A stretch of DNA of 10,203 bases from Gemmatimonas phototrophica (GCA_945870175.1 CAMBRJ010000061.1:1-10203), one strand, 5' to 3'; counted from the stretch's first letter, positions 1-7,807 are shown. Made by a program: numbers and translations. The notes: a model not told the origin generated them from the sequence alone.

Positions 1-3000
1 GATTGATCGCTGGTATAAGTGCCCGCCGCACGCGCCGCCCCACCAGCAACGCGGGCATGACGAACATCACGCCGAGTGTGCCGGCGACGGTGCCACCCGC
101 GGTGGCCAGCGCGATGGCGCCAAACAGGCGGGTGGCATCGGTGCCTACGGAGAGCGGAACGAGCGACGCCATCGCGGCCAGCGTGACAATGAGAATCATG
201 CCCGCCCGGTCGAGTGCGGCGTGCAGTACCTGCCCTGCGTGCAGACGCGAATCGAGGCCAGCCTCGCGCAACGCGCGACGTTTCTCGAGCGCCGCGTCGG
301 CCAACAGAATGGCCTGATTCACCGCCAGGCCGATCACCAGAATGACGCCCACGGCGGCTTCGCGCGTGAAGGCAGTGTTGAGCAACCAGAAGGCGGCCAC
401 CACGCCGCCGATGGCCAGGGGAAGCGACAGAAATACTTGCGCGGCGCCCCACATCGAGTCGAAGACCAGCGCCACCGCCAGCACCACCAGCACCACGCCG
501 ATCGCGAACACGAGATACAGCCCCTTCTCGCTTTCGTCTCGCTCGAACGGCGAGCCCTCGGTGAGATCGATGATGCTGTATCCCGCGGGTGCGGCCAGCG
601 ATTTCATGAACGCGGTGTGCGTACGGCGCGCCAACTTGGACGGGCCGCGGAAATCGTACGACACCTGACGGATGTACTGCTGGTCTTCGCGCACGATGGT
701 GCTGAGCGCTTCGCGCGCGTCGACAATCGCCACGTCGCCGATGCGCACCGGGGCGCCCGTAAGCGTGGGCACGATCGCCTCCTGCAGCTCCTCGAGACTG
801 CGGTCGCGCGCGCCGGCGGCTTTCACGGTGACCGGCAGTTCGTCGCCGCCGATTTCGAGCAGCTGTCGGCCTACCGGCCCGCGCACTTCACGGGCGATGG
901 CACCCGTCAGCAACGACGCGTTCAACCCATAGCGGGTGAGGGCGGCGCGATCGGGTTCGAGCGTGACTTGATAGCCGCGCTCTCCGCCGAAGTAGCCGCC
1001 ACTACTGATGCGCACTTCGCGCACGCGCGTGATGCGCTCGAGTCGCGACTTGAGATCATCGGCCACACGCCCTACGCCATCGTACGAGTAGCCGCGCACC
1101 TGAATGCGAAACGTGGCGAAGCTCGACCCGCCACCGCCGCTGGAGAAGCCGGGGCCATCGCCCACCACGCTCACGCTGGCGCCTCCAATGAGCACGGCGC
1201 GCTGCGTGAGCAACTCCTGCAACTCGAGTGGCACCGCCGTGAGGCCGCCGGCGCGCGTGAACAACACCGACATCTGCGCCGAGGTCCCGCTGCGCGTCGC
1301 CGCCCGCACCTGCTCGATCTCGGGGCGCCCCACCACCAGCCGCTCGAACTCCGCCATGCCACGATCGAGGGTGCCGGGGTCGGAGCCGCGGGGGAACGAC
1401 AGGCCGACACTGAGCGACGTGCGGCGTTCGCCGAAGCCACCGAACGACGAGCGCGGCACTTTCTCCACGAAGCCCCAGGTGAGCACCGCCAGCGCGGCCA
1501 GCGCGCCGATCATGGTGGCCGCGCGCCAGCGTAAGAGTCGCATGAGCACGCGCGCGTAGACCCGTCGCAATCGGGGCCACGCCGCGTTCTGTGCCGCGAC
1601 GCCTTTCCCCAGCGCCGGCACCACCAGCAGTGCGGTGAACACACTCCAACCCAGTGCAAACACGAACGCTGCCGCGAAGGGCACGAAGGCCGCCCGGGTG
1701 TCGCCCTGCAGATACAAGAACGGGAAGAGCACCACGGCCGTGGTGAGCGTGCTGCCGATGACGGCCGGCATGATGCGCTGCGTGGCACGCGCGCGGCCGT
1801 CGGGCGTATCGGGCTCGGTGCCGAGCCGCTCGACCACCACGAGTCCGTTCTGCACGAGAATGCCGACGCCCATGCCGAGTCCGGCCAGCGTGAGCAGATT
1901 CGCTGGAATATTGAACAGGTAGAGCGACAGCGCGGTGGCGGCGATGGCCACGGCCGTGGTGCCCATCACCACCGCCACCGCACGCCAGCGGCGCAAGGTG
2001 AAGGCGAGCACCAGCAGCACACATCCGAAGGCGATCGTGCTGCGACGGGCGAGATCGTCGAGCTCCTCTTTTAGGTCTTCGCTTTCGTCGTTGTTGACGC
2101 GCAGCCGGACCGCCGGCGGCATGTTGGGCTCGAGCTCTTTGATCGCGGCACGCAACGCGGCTGCCGTTTTGATGGCGTCGGCGCCAGGATGTCGAGAGAT
2201 CTCGACGGCGACCGCAGGCGCCCCATCAATGCGGAAGAAGCGGCCGCGGGCATCTTCTTCGGCGCGTACCGTGGCCAGTTCGCCCAAGCGAAACACGCGG
2301 GTACCGGGGCCACGCACCGGCAACGCCTGTAAGTCTTCGAGTGCCTTGGGTTGGTCGCGCAGCACCACGTTCTGGGTCGTGGCATGCGCCGGATCGCTGC
2401 CGCGATCGAGTGCGCCGAGCGCCTGCACCATCCGCGCGCCGGCGATCGCTTCCGACAGTCGCTGCGGTGAGATGCCGATGCGTCGCAGCTGCACCGGATC
2501 GTACGACACCGACACCCCCATGTCGGTGCCGCCGCGCACCTGCACACCGGCCACCCCGGGAATACTGCCCAAACGCGGACTCACCCGTTCTTCGAGCAGC
2601 TTCTGCAACGTACCCGACGTGTACGGCCCGAACACCGACAGCGACATCAGCGGCGCTTCTTCGAGTCCTTCCGGCACGTAGTTGGCCACGGTGGGCGCGC
2701 TCGCCCCCGGCGGCAAGTCGGCACGCAGCAGTTCGAGTCGCTCGAGAATGGCGAGGCGCGCCATCTGCACATCGGCGCGCTCCTCGAGCTCCACCGTGAG
2801 CATGGCGTAGTCGTCGTTCGAATTGCTGGACACCCGCCGCACGCCGCGCACGCCTTGAATGGCGGCTTCGACGGGGCTCGTGAGATACGTTTCGATCACT
2901 TCCGGCGACGCGCCCGGCCAGCTGGCGAACACGCTGAGTCGCGGTAATTCCACGGTGGTACGCGTGGCCAGCGGCAGTCGCGTGAAGGAGATGGCGCCGG

Positions 3001-3064
3001 CCAACAGCAACGCCACGCACATCGCCCACACCACCGCTGGGCGGTGCGTCGCAAAGCGAATCAC
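1..3064 (-). CDS. RND efflux transporter permease subunit RND-B, divergent proton relay (partial, C-terminus cut by window edge)
   Basis: Inner-membrane RND (HAE1/AcrB-type) pump subunit. The frame is open from GTG 3064 to the left edge, giving 1021 codons ending in ..RRALIPAIN, so probably only a short C-terminal tail is missing. Layout: TM1 about residues 10-27, first porter/docking half, TM2-TM4 about 341-412, TM5-TM6, a second periplasmic half with a Gly-rich loop near 635-648, and TM8-TM12 to about 1008. The GTG start overlaps the RND-A stop by 4 nt (GTGA) and has GGAG 8 nt upstream. Oddity: TM4 reads GILVQNGLVVVE, so the AcrB Asp407/Asp408 positions are Gln405/Asn406. TM10 reads GLAVNQAILLAD, so the Lys940 position is Asn916. 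In TM11 the Arg971 position is kept (Arg953) but Thr978 is Val960. The family is certain. Lost or altered proton coupling is inferred; it may act as an unequal partner of RND-A, as in MdtBC. Confidence 0.95.
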   Translation of the reverse strand, partial: MIRFATHRPAVVWAMCVALLLAGAISFTRLPLATRTTVELPRLSVFASWPGASPEVIETYLTSPVEAAIQGVRGVRRVSSNSNDDYAMLTVELEERADVQMARLAILERLELLRADLPPGASAPTVANYVPEGLEEAPLMSLSVFGPYTSGTLQKLLEERVSPRLGSIPGVAGVQVRGGTDMGVSVSYDPVQLRRIGISPQRLSEAIAGARMVQALGALDRGSDPAHATTQNVVLRDQPKALEDLQALPVRGPGTRVFRLGELATVRAEEDARGRFFRIDGAPAVAVEISRHPGADAIKTAAALRAAIKELEPNMPPAVRLRVNNDESEDLKEELDDLARRSTIAFGCVLLVLAFTLRRWRAVAVVMGTTAVAIAATALSLYLFNIPANLLTLAGLGMGVGILVQNGLVVVERLGTEPDTPDGRARATQRIMPAVIGSTLTTAVVLFPFLYLQGDTRAAFVPFAAAFVFALGWSVFTALLVVPALGKGVAAQNAAWPRLRRVYARVLMRLLRWRAATMIGALAALAVLTWGFVEKVPRSSFGGFGERRTSLSVGLSFPRGSDPGTLDRGMAEFERLVVGRPEIEQVRAATRSGTSAQMSVLFTRAGGLTAVPLELQELLTQRAVLIGGASVSVVGDGPGFSSGGGGSSFATFRIQVRGYSYDGVGRVADDLKSRLERITRVREVRISSGGYFGGERGYQVTLEPDRAALTRYGLNASLLTGAIAREVRGPVGRQLLEIGGDELPVTVKAAGARDRSLEELQEAIVPTLTGAPVRIGDVAIVDAREALSTIVREDQQYIRQVSYDFRGPSKLARRTHTAFMKSLAAPAGYSIIDLTEGSPFERDESEKGLYLVFAIGVVLVVLAVALVFDSMWGAAQVFLSLPLAIGGVVAAFWLLNTAFTREAAVGVILVIGLAVNQAILLADAALEKRRALREAGLDSRLHAGQVLHAALDRAGMILIVTLAAMASLVPLSVGTDATRLFGAIALATAGGTVAGTLGVMFVMPALLVGRRVRRALIPAIN

Positions 3065-6000
3065 GCCACTGGCTCCGTACTACGGATAGCGCGACCCGCA
3101 GCGCGGCGTTCGGTGCGCCGCTCCAGCACCGCGTAGGCCGTGGGCAGCAGAAAAAACGTGACCAATAGCGCGCTGATGCTGCCGCCAATGATACCGGCCG
3201 CCAGCGGCTGATACAGCGCGCCGCCACTGCCCCACCCGAACACCAGCGGCAACACACCCGTCACCGTGGTAATCGACGTCATCGCAATGGCACGCAGGCG
3301 CTGCTCACCACCGCGAATGATCGCGTCATCGATACTGTGCCCGGCTTCGCGGAACTTGCGAATGGCATCGAGCTTCACCACCGCTTCGTTGTCGGCCATG
3401 CCGATCATCACCACGATGCCGATCAAACTCACGGCGTTGAGCGACTGCCCGGTAAGCCACAAAAAGATCACAGCACCGGCACCGGCCAACGGCACGGTAA
3501 GCATGACCACCAGCGGAATCGTGAAGCTGGCGAACTCGCCAGCCAACACCAAAAACATGAGCAGCGCCGCCAACACCGCCACCAGCGTGAGTTCATTGCT
3601 GGTACGCGCACGCTCGGCGTCGGCGCCACCCACCTGCCACGACACCCCGGCCGGCAGCGTGAGCGCCGCCATGCGCGCCTGCACATCGGTGGTCGCTTTG
3701 GCGGTACCACCGCTTTCCACCAGCCCTTCAATGATGGTGACCGGGCGCTGCCCCACGCGCACCACTTCCAGCGGCGCCCGCGTTTCGCGCACCTGCACCA
3801 GCTGCGCCAACGGCACGCCGCGCAACGGGGTCTTGAGTGCGGTCTCGAGCTCTTCGTTGCGCAAGCCGGCATAGCGCACCATGATCGGCGTACGACGGTC
3901 GGTTTCGCGCAGTTCGCTGGCACTCACCCCACCCAAGGCACCGGCCAGCGCACTCGCCACCTGTTGCGGCACGATGTTGCGTTCGGCCATGCGCGCGCGC
4001 TCCAGCGACACTTCCACGATCGGCTGCGTGGCGGCAAAGGCATCGCGCACATCGGTGAGCGATGGCACCGTTTGCATGGCGATGCGCACGGTGTCGGCCC
4101 AGCGCTGCGATTCCACTAGCGTGGGGGCCGAGAGCTCCACGCGTACCAGTCGTCCTTCGCGGCCGATCAACGAGCCGAATTCCGATTGCCCGGCCAAGTC
4201 GATGGCCAACGCCCCCTTGGCCAGATCCGGCAACTTCGCCCGCAGCTGCTGCGCAAACTCGGCGGCATCAGCGCTCGACGGCACCGGTACGATGAGCTGC
4301 GCCGTGGCACTCGACCCCGGATCCGCACCGGCCAGGATCTCTTCGTCGGTGGCCTTGCCCACGCGTGCGTAGATGCCTGTGGCACCAAGCGACCGCGCGG
4401 CGCTTTCTACACGGGCCACCTGCGCCGCGGTGGCCTGAATGCTGGTGCCCTCGGGCAGTTGCACCGCGGCCACCAGTACGCCTTCGTCGACGCGCGGCAG
4501 GATTTCCTTGGGCAGCGTATCGATGAGCGCCGCCGTCACCACTAACAACGCGCCGGCCATGCCGAATACCGAACGCGGATGGGCCAGCGACCAGCGCATG
4601 CCACTCTCGTACCCGTCGGCGAGCGTGCGTCCCCAGGCATCGAGCGTGCGGGCAGCCGCCGACGGAGTCTTCGGCGGCGCGATGGGTGCAGGCGCGACTG
4701 GCGCCGGCGCCGCCTTCGCCAGCTTGCGGCGCCCCACGATCATCACCGGCATAAGGGTGAGCGCCAACAGCAGCGACGCCGCCACGGTGGTCACCACGCT
4801 CAGGCTCAGGTCGCGAAACAACGCCGCCGCGAGGCCGCGCACGAAGATGATGGGGCCGAACACCAGCACCGTGGTGAGCGTGCCGGCAAACAGCGGCGCC
4901 GCCACTTCATCGGTACCAGTCACCGCCGCCTCCAACAGCGACATCCCTTCTTCACGCCGTCGTCCCACCGACTCGGCCACCACAATGGCCGTATCCACCA
5001 GCAAGCCGGTGCCGAGTGCGAGACCACCAAGCGAGAGCACGTTGATGGACACATCGAGCGCCTGCAGTGCCACCAACGCCATCAGCACCGACAACGGCAC
5101 CGTGACTCCAATGGCCAGCGACAACCGCCAGTCGCGCAGGAACACGAAGATCACCAGCAGCGACAACAGGCCGCCGGCCACGATCTCCTGCCCCAAATTC
5201 GAGAGCGCATCCACCACGAAGTCGGCCTGCGCCGCCACCACAGTCATCGACACGCCCGGAAATTCCTTCTCCAGCTGGGCGATGGCGTCGGTCATGCGAC
5301 GTGTGACGGCCACGGTGTTCGAGCCGGCGTCTTTGTATACCACCATGCCGATCGCCGACGTGCCATCGAGACGCGTGAGCGTTTGCGGATCGGCCAGCCC
5401 CAACGACACCGTGCCCACATCGCGCAGCGTGATGCCGGCGCCCACGCGTCCGATCGGCGTATCGAGAATCTCCGACGGATTGCGAAATTCGGTGAGCGCC
5501 CGCACCGAGAAGCGAAACTGTCCTTTGCGAATGGTGCCGCCGGCGCCCGTGGCATTCTCAGCCCGGATTGCGGCCGCCACGTCTTCCGGCGTGAGATCGA
5601 GGGCACGCAGCTTCTCGGGGTCGAGCTCCACACGAATCTCGTCGTCGGGCGCACCCACCACGGCCACACTCGACACCCCTTCAATTTGCTCGAGCCGTCG
5701 CGCATGCACTTCGGTGGCCGTGCGCGCCAAGCTGCGCAGGTCGCCTCCACCCTGCGCCCGCGAGTCCTTCGCCGCCTGCGATTGCGACTGACGAATGGCC
5801 AGCACCGCGATGGGTCGTTCGCCCGGATCACTGGTGAGCAGCGTGGGGCGATCGGCGCGCTCGGGCAGCTGACTGCGCGCGGCGTCGAGTCGTTCGCGCA
5901 CCGACAGCACCGTGGCGCGCATGTCGGTGCCCCACTCGAACCGCGCCGTGGTGGTCACTTCATTGTTGCGACTCACACTGCGCAACTCGGTCAGCCCCGG

Positions 6001-6222
6001 CGTGGCCCCGATTGCTTCTTCGATCGGCTCGGCCACGAAGCGCGATACTTCAGGCGCCGCAGCGCCGGGGTACCCCGTGCGAATGGTGAGCACCGGCAGC
6101 GACACATCGGGGAGCAGCGACACCGGCAACCGGCTCAGCGACACCGAGCCCAGTAGCACGACGGCCAGAATGGCCGAGAGCGTCGCCACGGGGCGACGCA
6201 CCGCGTAGGCGGCGAGACTCAC
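3061..6222 (-). CDS. RND efflux transporter permease subunit RND-A (AcrB/HAE1 type)
   Basis: Complete 1053-residue RND pump subunit, normal length for AcrB-like proteins. RND pumps exchange protons for substrates and deliver them through a fusion protein to an outer-membrane channel; the substrate cannot be read from sequence. N-terminus MSLAAYAVRRPVATL leads into TM1 (13-30). The first porter/docking block runs to about 343 and includes a Gln/Ser/Gly-rich stretch (145-160) longer than in AcrB. TM2-TM4 lie at about 345-417. An Ala/Pro-rich cytoplasmic linker (about 501-520) joins the halves. TM8-TM12 lie at about 878-1032. TM4 GLLVDTAIVVAES keeps Asp410 (AcrB Asp407) with Thr411 in place of Asp408. 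TM10 GMADNEAVVKLD has Asn945 at the Lys940 position, flanked by Asp944 and Glu946, with Lys950 nearby. TM11 keeps Arg975 and Thr982. The GTG start has a strong SD 7 nt upstream. It lies 12 nt after the fusion protein gene and overlaps RND-B by 4 nt, so the three are surely one operon. Confidence 0.97.
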   Translation of the reverse strand: MSLAAYAVRRPVATLSAILAVVLLGSVSLSRLPVSLLPDVSLPVLTIRTGYPGAAAPEVSRFVAEPIEEAIGATPGLTELRSVSRNNEVTTTARFEWGTDMRATVLSVRERLDAARSQLPERADRPTLLTSDPGERPIAVLAIRQSQSQAAKDSRAQGGGDLRSLARTATEVHARRLEQIEGVSSVAVVGAPDDEIRVELDPEKLRALDLTPEDVAAAIRAENATGAGGTIRKGQFRFSVRALTEFRNPSEILDTPIGRVGAGITLRDVGTVSLGLADPQTLTRLDGTSAIGMVVYKDAGSNTVAVTRRMTDAIAQLEKEFPGVSMTVVAAQADFVVDALSNLGQEIVAGGLLSLLVIFVFLRDWRLSLAIGVTVPLSVLMALVALQALDVSINVLSLGGLALGTGLLVDTAIVVAESVGRRREEGMSLLEAAVTGTDEVAAPLFAGTLTTVLVFGPIIFVRGLAAALFRDLSLSVVTTVAASLLLALTLMPVMIVGRRKLAKAAPAPVAPAPIAPPKTPSAAARTLDAWGRTLADGYESGMRWSLAHPRSVFGMAGALLVVTAALIDTLPKEILPRVDEGVLVAAVQLPEGTSIQATAAQVARVESAARSLGATGIYARVGKATDEEILAGADPGSSATAQLIVPVPSSADAAEFAQQLRAKLPDLAKGALAIDLAGQSEFGSLIGREGRLVRVELSAPTLVESQRWADTVRIAMQTVPSLTDVRDAFAATQPIVEVSLERARMAERNIVPQQVASALAGALGGVSASELRETDRRTPIMVRYAGLRNEELETALKTPLRGVPLAQLVQVRETRAPLEVVRVGQRPVTIIEGLVESGGTAKATTDVQARMAALTLPAGVSWQVGGADAERARTSNELTLVAVLAALLMFLVLAGEFASFTIPLVVMLTVPLAGAGAVIFLWLTGQSLNAVSLIGIVVMIGMADNEAVVKLDAIRKFREAGHSIDDAIIRGGEQRLRAIAMTSITTVTGVLPLVFGWGSGGALYQPLAAGIIGGSISALLVTFFLLPTAYAVLERRTERRAAGRAIRSTEPVA
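3073..3076 (-). promoter_or_regulatory. Shine-Dalgarno for RND-B
   Basis: GGAG on the minus strand lies 8 nt before the GTG at 3064, inside the last codons of RND-A. It supports the GTG as the RND-B start rather than the in-frame ATG 14 codons later. With the 4-nt overlap it suggests translational coupling. Confidence 0.6.
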
Positions 6223-6229
6223 GCGCCGC

Positions 6230-6237
6230 CCTCCTTA
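6230..6237 (-). promoter_or_regulatory. Strong Shine-Dalgarno of RND-A, overlapping the upstream stop codon
   Basis: TAAGGAGG on the minus strand. Its TAA is the stop codon of the membrane fusion protein gene and AAGGAGG is a near-ideal SD, 7 nt before the RND-A GTG (6222). A terminating ribosome therefore sits on the next ribosome-binding site, which favours coupled translation of the two subunits. It fixes the RND-A start. Confidence 0.85.
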
Positions 6238-7458
6238 TCGCTTGAGTTTGGGCGCACGATCGAGACGGGCGGTATCACCCGACTCGCGCGGCGCACCTTC
6301 GCGCGGCGCGGTCACGCGCACCGGCGCATCATGCGTGAGCGTGAGATGTCCTTCGGTGATGATCTGATCGCCGGGATTCACCGGAATCTGTCCGGTGGTG
6401 GAATCGGGGAGCACTTCGGTATCGATGCCATTCGTGCGACCGGGCACGATGTACGTCCACTGCGCACGGCCATCTTTCACCACGAACACCAGCGGCCGGC
6501 CATCGCGCTCGATCACGGCGCGCGATGGCACCATGCGGCGTCCGGGCAATCGCGTGGCCTCGAGTTGCACATCGGCGTACATGCCGGGGCGCAGGGTGCC
6601 GTCGCCCTGCACGCGCACGATCGCGCGGCCGGCGCGCGTGACCGAGTCCACCAGCGGCAACAGCGCATCCACGCGCCCCCGCAGCAATCGTCCCGGCGCG
6701 CCGGCGCTGCTGATGCTGGCTTCGCCGCCTACCCGCACCAAGGGTAAGTCGTGTTCGAGCACCTGCGCCTCGATGCGCAGATTGCGGGTGTCTACCACCG
6801 TGAGCAGCGCCTGCCCTGCACTAACCTTCTCGCCGGCCGAAATCTCGATGGCGTCGACCGTACCGTTCACCGGGCTGCGGATCGTGGCGCGATCCTGTTC
6901 GTACCGGGCACGCTCGAGGCGCAACCGCGCACCCACCAAGCCGGCCTTGTTCATGAGTGCCTTGCGCTGCTCGGGCGTGGGGCCGCGACCGGTCACCACC
7001 GACTCCGGCACGAAGCTCTCCAGAAAGCGCTGTTCAGCTTCGTCGGTGCTGGCCTGGGCGTCGCGCACCGAGAGGTCGAACGGATACCCATCCAAACGGG
7101 CCAGCACCTGCCCCTTGGTGACCGCTTGGCCCGGCCGCACCACCAGTTGCGCCACCGTACCCGCCACCTCGGCGCGCAGCTTCACCGCCGCATCGGAGCG
7201 GATCTGGCCCGTGGTCGTCACCCGCAGCACCAGGTCGCCATCGCGCGCCTCTTCCGCCGTCACCGGCAGCGCCAGCGCGGGGCGACCGGCTTCCTCGGCC
7301 GCTTCCTGCGCGGCGGTGGCGGTGGCGCTCGTGGAATCGGTGGCGGCAGCGTCGCCCTTGTTGCAGGCGACGAGCGCGAGCGCGACGAATACCGGCGCCA
7401 CAGCCTGCAGGCCGAACGAGGGTCGAGCGACGGACCGAGAGCGAGAAGGAGTACGCAT
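6235..7458 (-). CDS. RND efflux membrane fusion (periplasmic adaptor) lipoprotein, HlyD/AcrA-type
   Basis: Periplasmic adaptor that bridges RND pumps to an outer-membrane channel. From ATG 7458 it is 407 residues. Basic N-terminus MRTPSRSRSVARPSF, hydrophobic stretch, then lipobox LVAC at Cys32: a predicted lipoprotein signal, as in AcrA/MexA. An Ala/Thr/Glu-rich linker follows. First lipoyl half about 92-125 (AEVAGTVAQLVVRPGQAVTKG), short helical hairpin about 127-190, second lipoyl half about 191-225 (IRSPVNGTVDAIEISAGEKV), beta-barrel about 226-300, membrane-proximal domain to about 380, then a charged, disorder-like tail. A GTG at 7485 would add nine residues before the signal peptide. 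I prefer the ATG because the signal then has normal length, but neither start has a visible Shine-Dalgarno. First gene of the operon with both RND genes, divergent from tRNA-Arg/rho. Confidence 0.93.
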   Translation of the reverse strand: MRTPSRSRSVARPSFGLQAVAPVFVALALVACNKGDAAATDSTSATATAAQEAAEEAGRPALALPVTAEEARDGDLVLRVTTTGQIRSDAAVKLRAEVAGTVAQLVVRPGQAVTKGQVLARLDGYPFDLSVRDAQASTDEAEQRFLESFVPESVVTGRGPTPEQRKALMNKAGLVGARLRLERARYEQDRATIRSPVNGTVDAIEISAGEKVSAGQALLTVVDTRNLRIEAQVLEHDLPLVRVGGEASISSAGAPGRLLRGRVDALLPLVDSVTRAGRAIVRVQGDGTLRPGMYADVQLEATRLPGRRMVPSRAVIERDGRPLVFVVKDGRAQWTYIVPGRTNGIDTEVLPDSTTGQIPVNPGDQIITEGHLTLTHDAPVRVTAPREGAPRESGDTARLDRAPKLKR

Positions 7459-7581
7459 TGGGGGCGAGAGGAGCGAAACCAGCACGCGCGGAACGCGGCC
7501 CCGGGGGACAGCACAGCATTGATGTCATCCCGACGGCCAACGGTTGCCGCTGGGTGAGTCGGGAACAGTATGGGGGTCAAG

Positions 7582-7601
7582 CCGGCATCGCGCGATGGCG
7601 G
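7582..7601. promoter_or_regulatory. 20-bp near-perfect inverted repeat, candidate operator
   Basis: A perfect 12-bp palindrome, CATCGCGCGATG (7586-7597), sits inside a 20-bp inverted repeat with 9 of 10 pairs matching (only 7585/7598 mismatch). It lies in the middle of the divergent intergenic region, about 124 bp before the fusion protein ATG, and directly abuts a TTGACC (-35-like) on the minus strand. Position and symmetry fit a dimeric regulator of the efflux operon. No regulator gene is visible, and GC-rich DNA makes such palindromes somewhat easier to get by chance. Confidence 0.35.
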
Positions 7602-7700
7602 AACGACGCGCGCGGCATCATGCGACCGCAACCCATCCCTCGATGCTTCCTTGCCCCAGTCGTCACCGGCGGATTAACTTGTCCCATCTAGCCGACGAAC

Positions 7701-7720
7701 GGTGTTCCTTCGGGGATGCC
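7701..7720 (+). other. Hairpin with cUUCGg tetraloop in the tRNA 5' leader
   Basis: GGTGTTCC / GGGATGCC form an 8-bp stem (three G-U wobbles) closed by C(UUCG)G, one of the most stable RNA tetraloops. It ends 13 nt before the mature tRNA-Arg 5' end, so it would be in the precursor leader. No T-run follows, so it is not a classical intrinsic terminator on the plus strand. Role unknown: RNase P substrate context, leader protection or chance. Confidence 0.4.
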
Positions 7721-7733
7721 ACGATCCGGCGTT

Positions 7734-7807
7734 GCGCGTGTAGCTCAGTTGGATAGAGCGTCTGCCTCCGGAGCAGAAGGTCGCAGGTTCGAGTCCTGCC
7801 ATGCGCG
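7734..7807 (+). tRNA. tRNA-Arg (anticodon CCG, reads CGG)
   Basis: Full 74-nt cloverleaf. Acceptor GCGCGTG pairs with CATGCGC (one G-U). D-arm is GCTC-AGTTGGATA-GAGC. Anticodon stem TCTGC/GCAGA encloses loop CTCCGGA, giving anticodon CCG at positions 34-36. Variable loop is AGGTC. T-arm is GCAGG-TTCGAGT-CCTGC. The discriminator is G. C35 and A20 in the D-loop are the known bacterial arginine identity elements. CCA is not encoded (TCC follows), so it must be added after processing. G37 after G36 fits m1G modification by TrmD. The gene lies 38 nt upstream of the rho start on the same strand and is probably co-transcribed with it. Confidence 0.97.

Larger units (their letters stand above)
7459..7733. 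other. Divergent intergenic region between the efflux operon and tRNA-Arg/rho
   Basis: About 275 bp with no credible gene; open frames here lack gene-like composition. It must hold promoters for both directions, but I could not identify either firmly. For the minus strand, TTGACC at 7580-7575 looks like a -35 box but has no -10 match at 16-19 bp. For the plus strand, TTGCCC (7651-7656) and TTAACT (7674-7679) are 17 bp apart, but the -10 matches consensus at only 3 of 6 positions. Two structured elements are listed separately: an inverted repeat at 7582-7601 and a hairpin at 7701-7720. Confidence 0.6.

Noticed and set aside
221..1534. 437-codon open frame on the plus strand opposite RND-B
   Set aside because: Shadow of the high-GC minus-strand gene. 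Its His/Arg/Ala-rich translation has no recognisable domain, while the minus frame encodes a clear RND protein with TM4 and TM10 motifs.
1..3064. RND-B as a pseudogene because relay residues are missing
   Set aside because: The frame is uninterrupted for 1021 codons, with normal domain order, a supported start and retained TM segments.
2226..3257. 343-codon minus-strand open frame spanning the RND-A/RND-B junction
   Set aside because: Wrong frame for both RND genes and no domain similarity. The RND-A stop and RND-B start explain the junction.
4579..6156. 525-codon open frame on the plus strand opposite RND-A (and a 450-codon one at 4439-5791)
   Set aside because: Antisense shadows created by codon bias. 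Low-complexity His/Arg/Gln or Ser/Thr/Ala composition, fully covered by a well-matched RND gene.
7651..7679. TTGCCC-17-TTAACT as the tRNA/rho promoter
   Set aside because: Correct spacing but the -10 matches consensus at only 3 of 6 positions. Too weak to annotate.
7701..7720. Hairpin as an intrinsic terminator
   Set aside because: No T-tract follows on the plus strand and no plus-strand gene precedes it.
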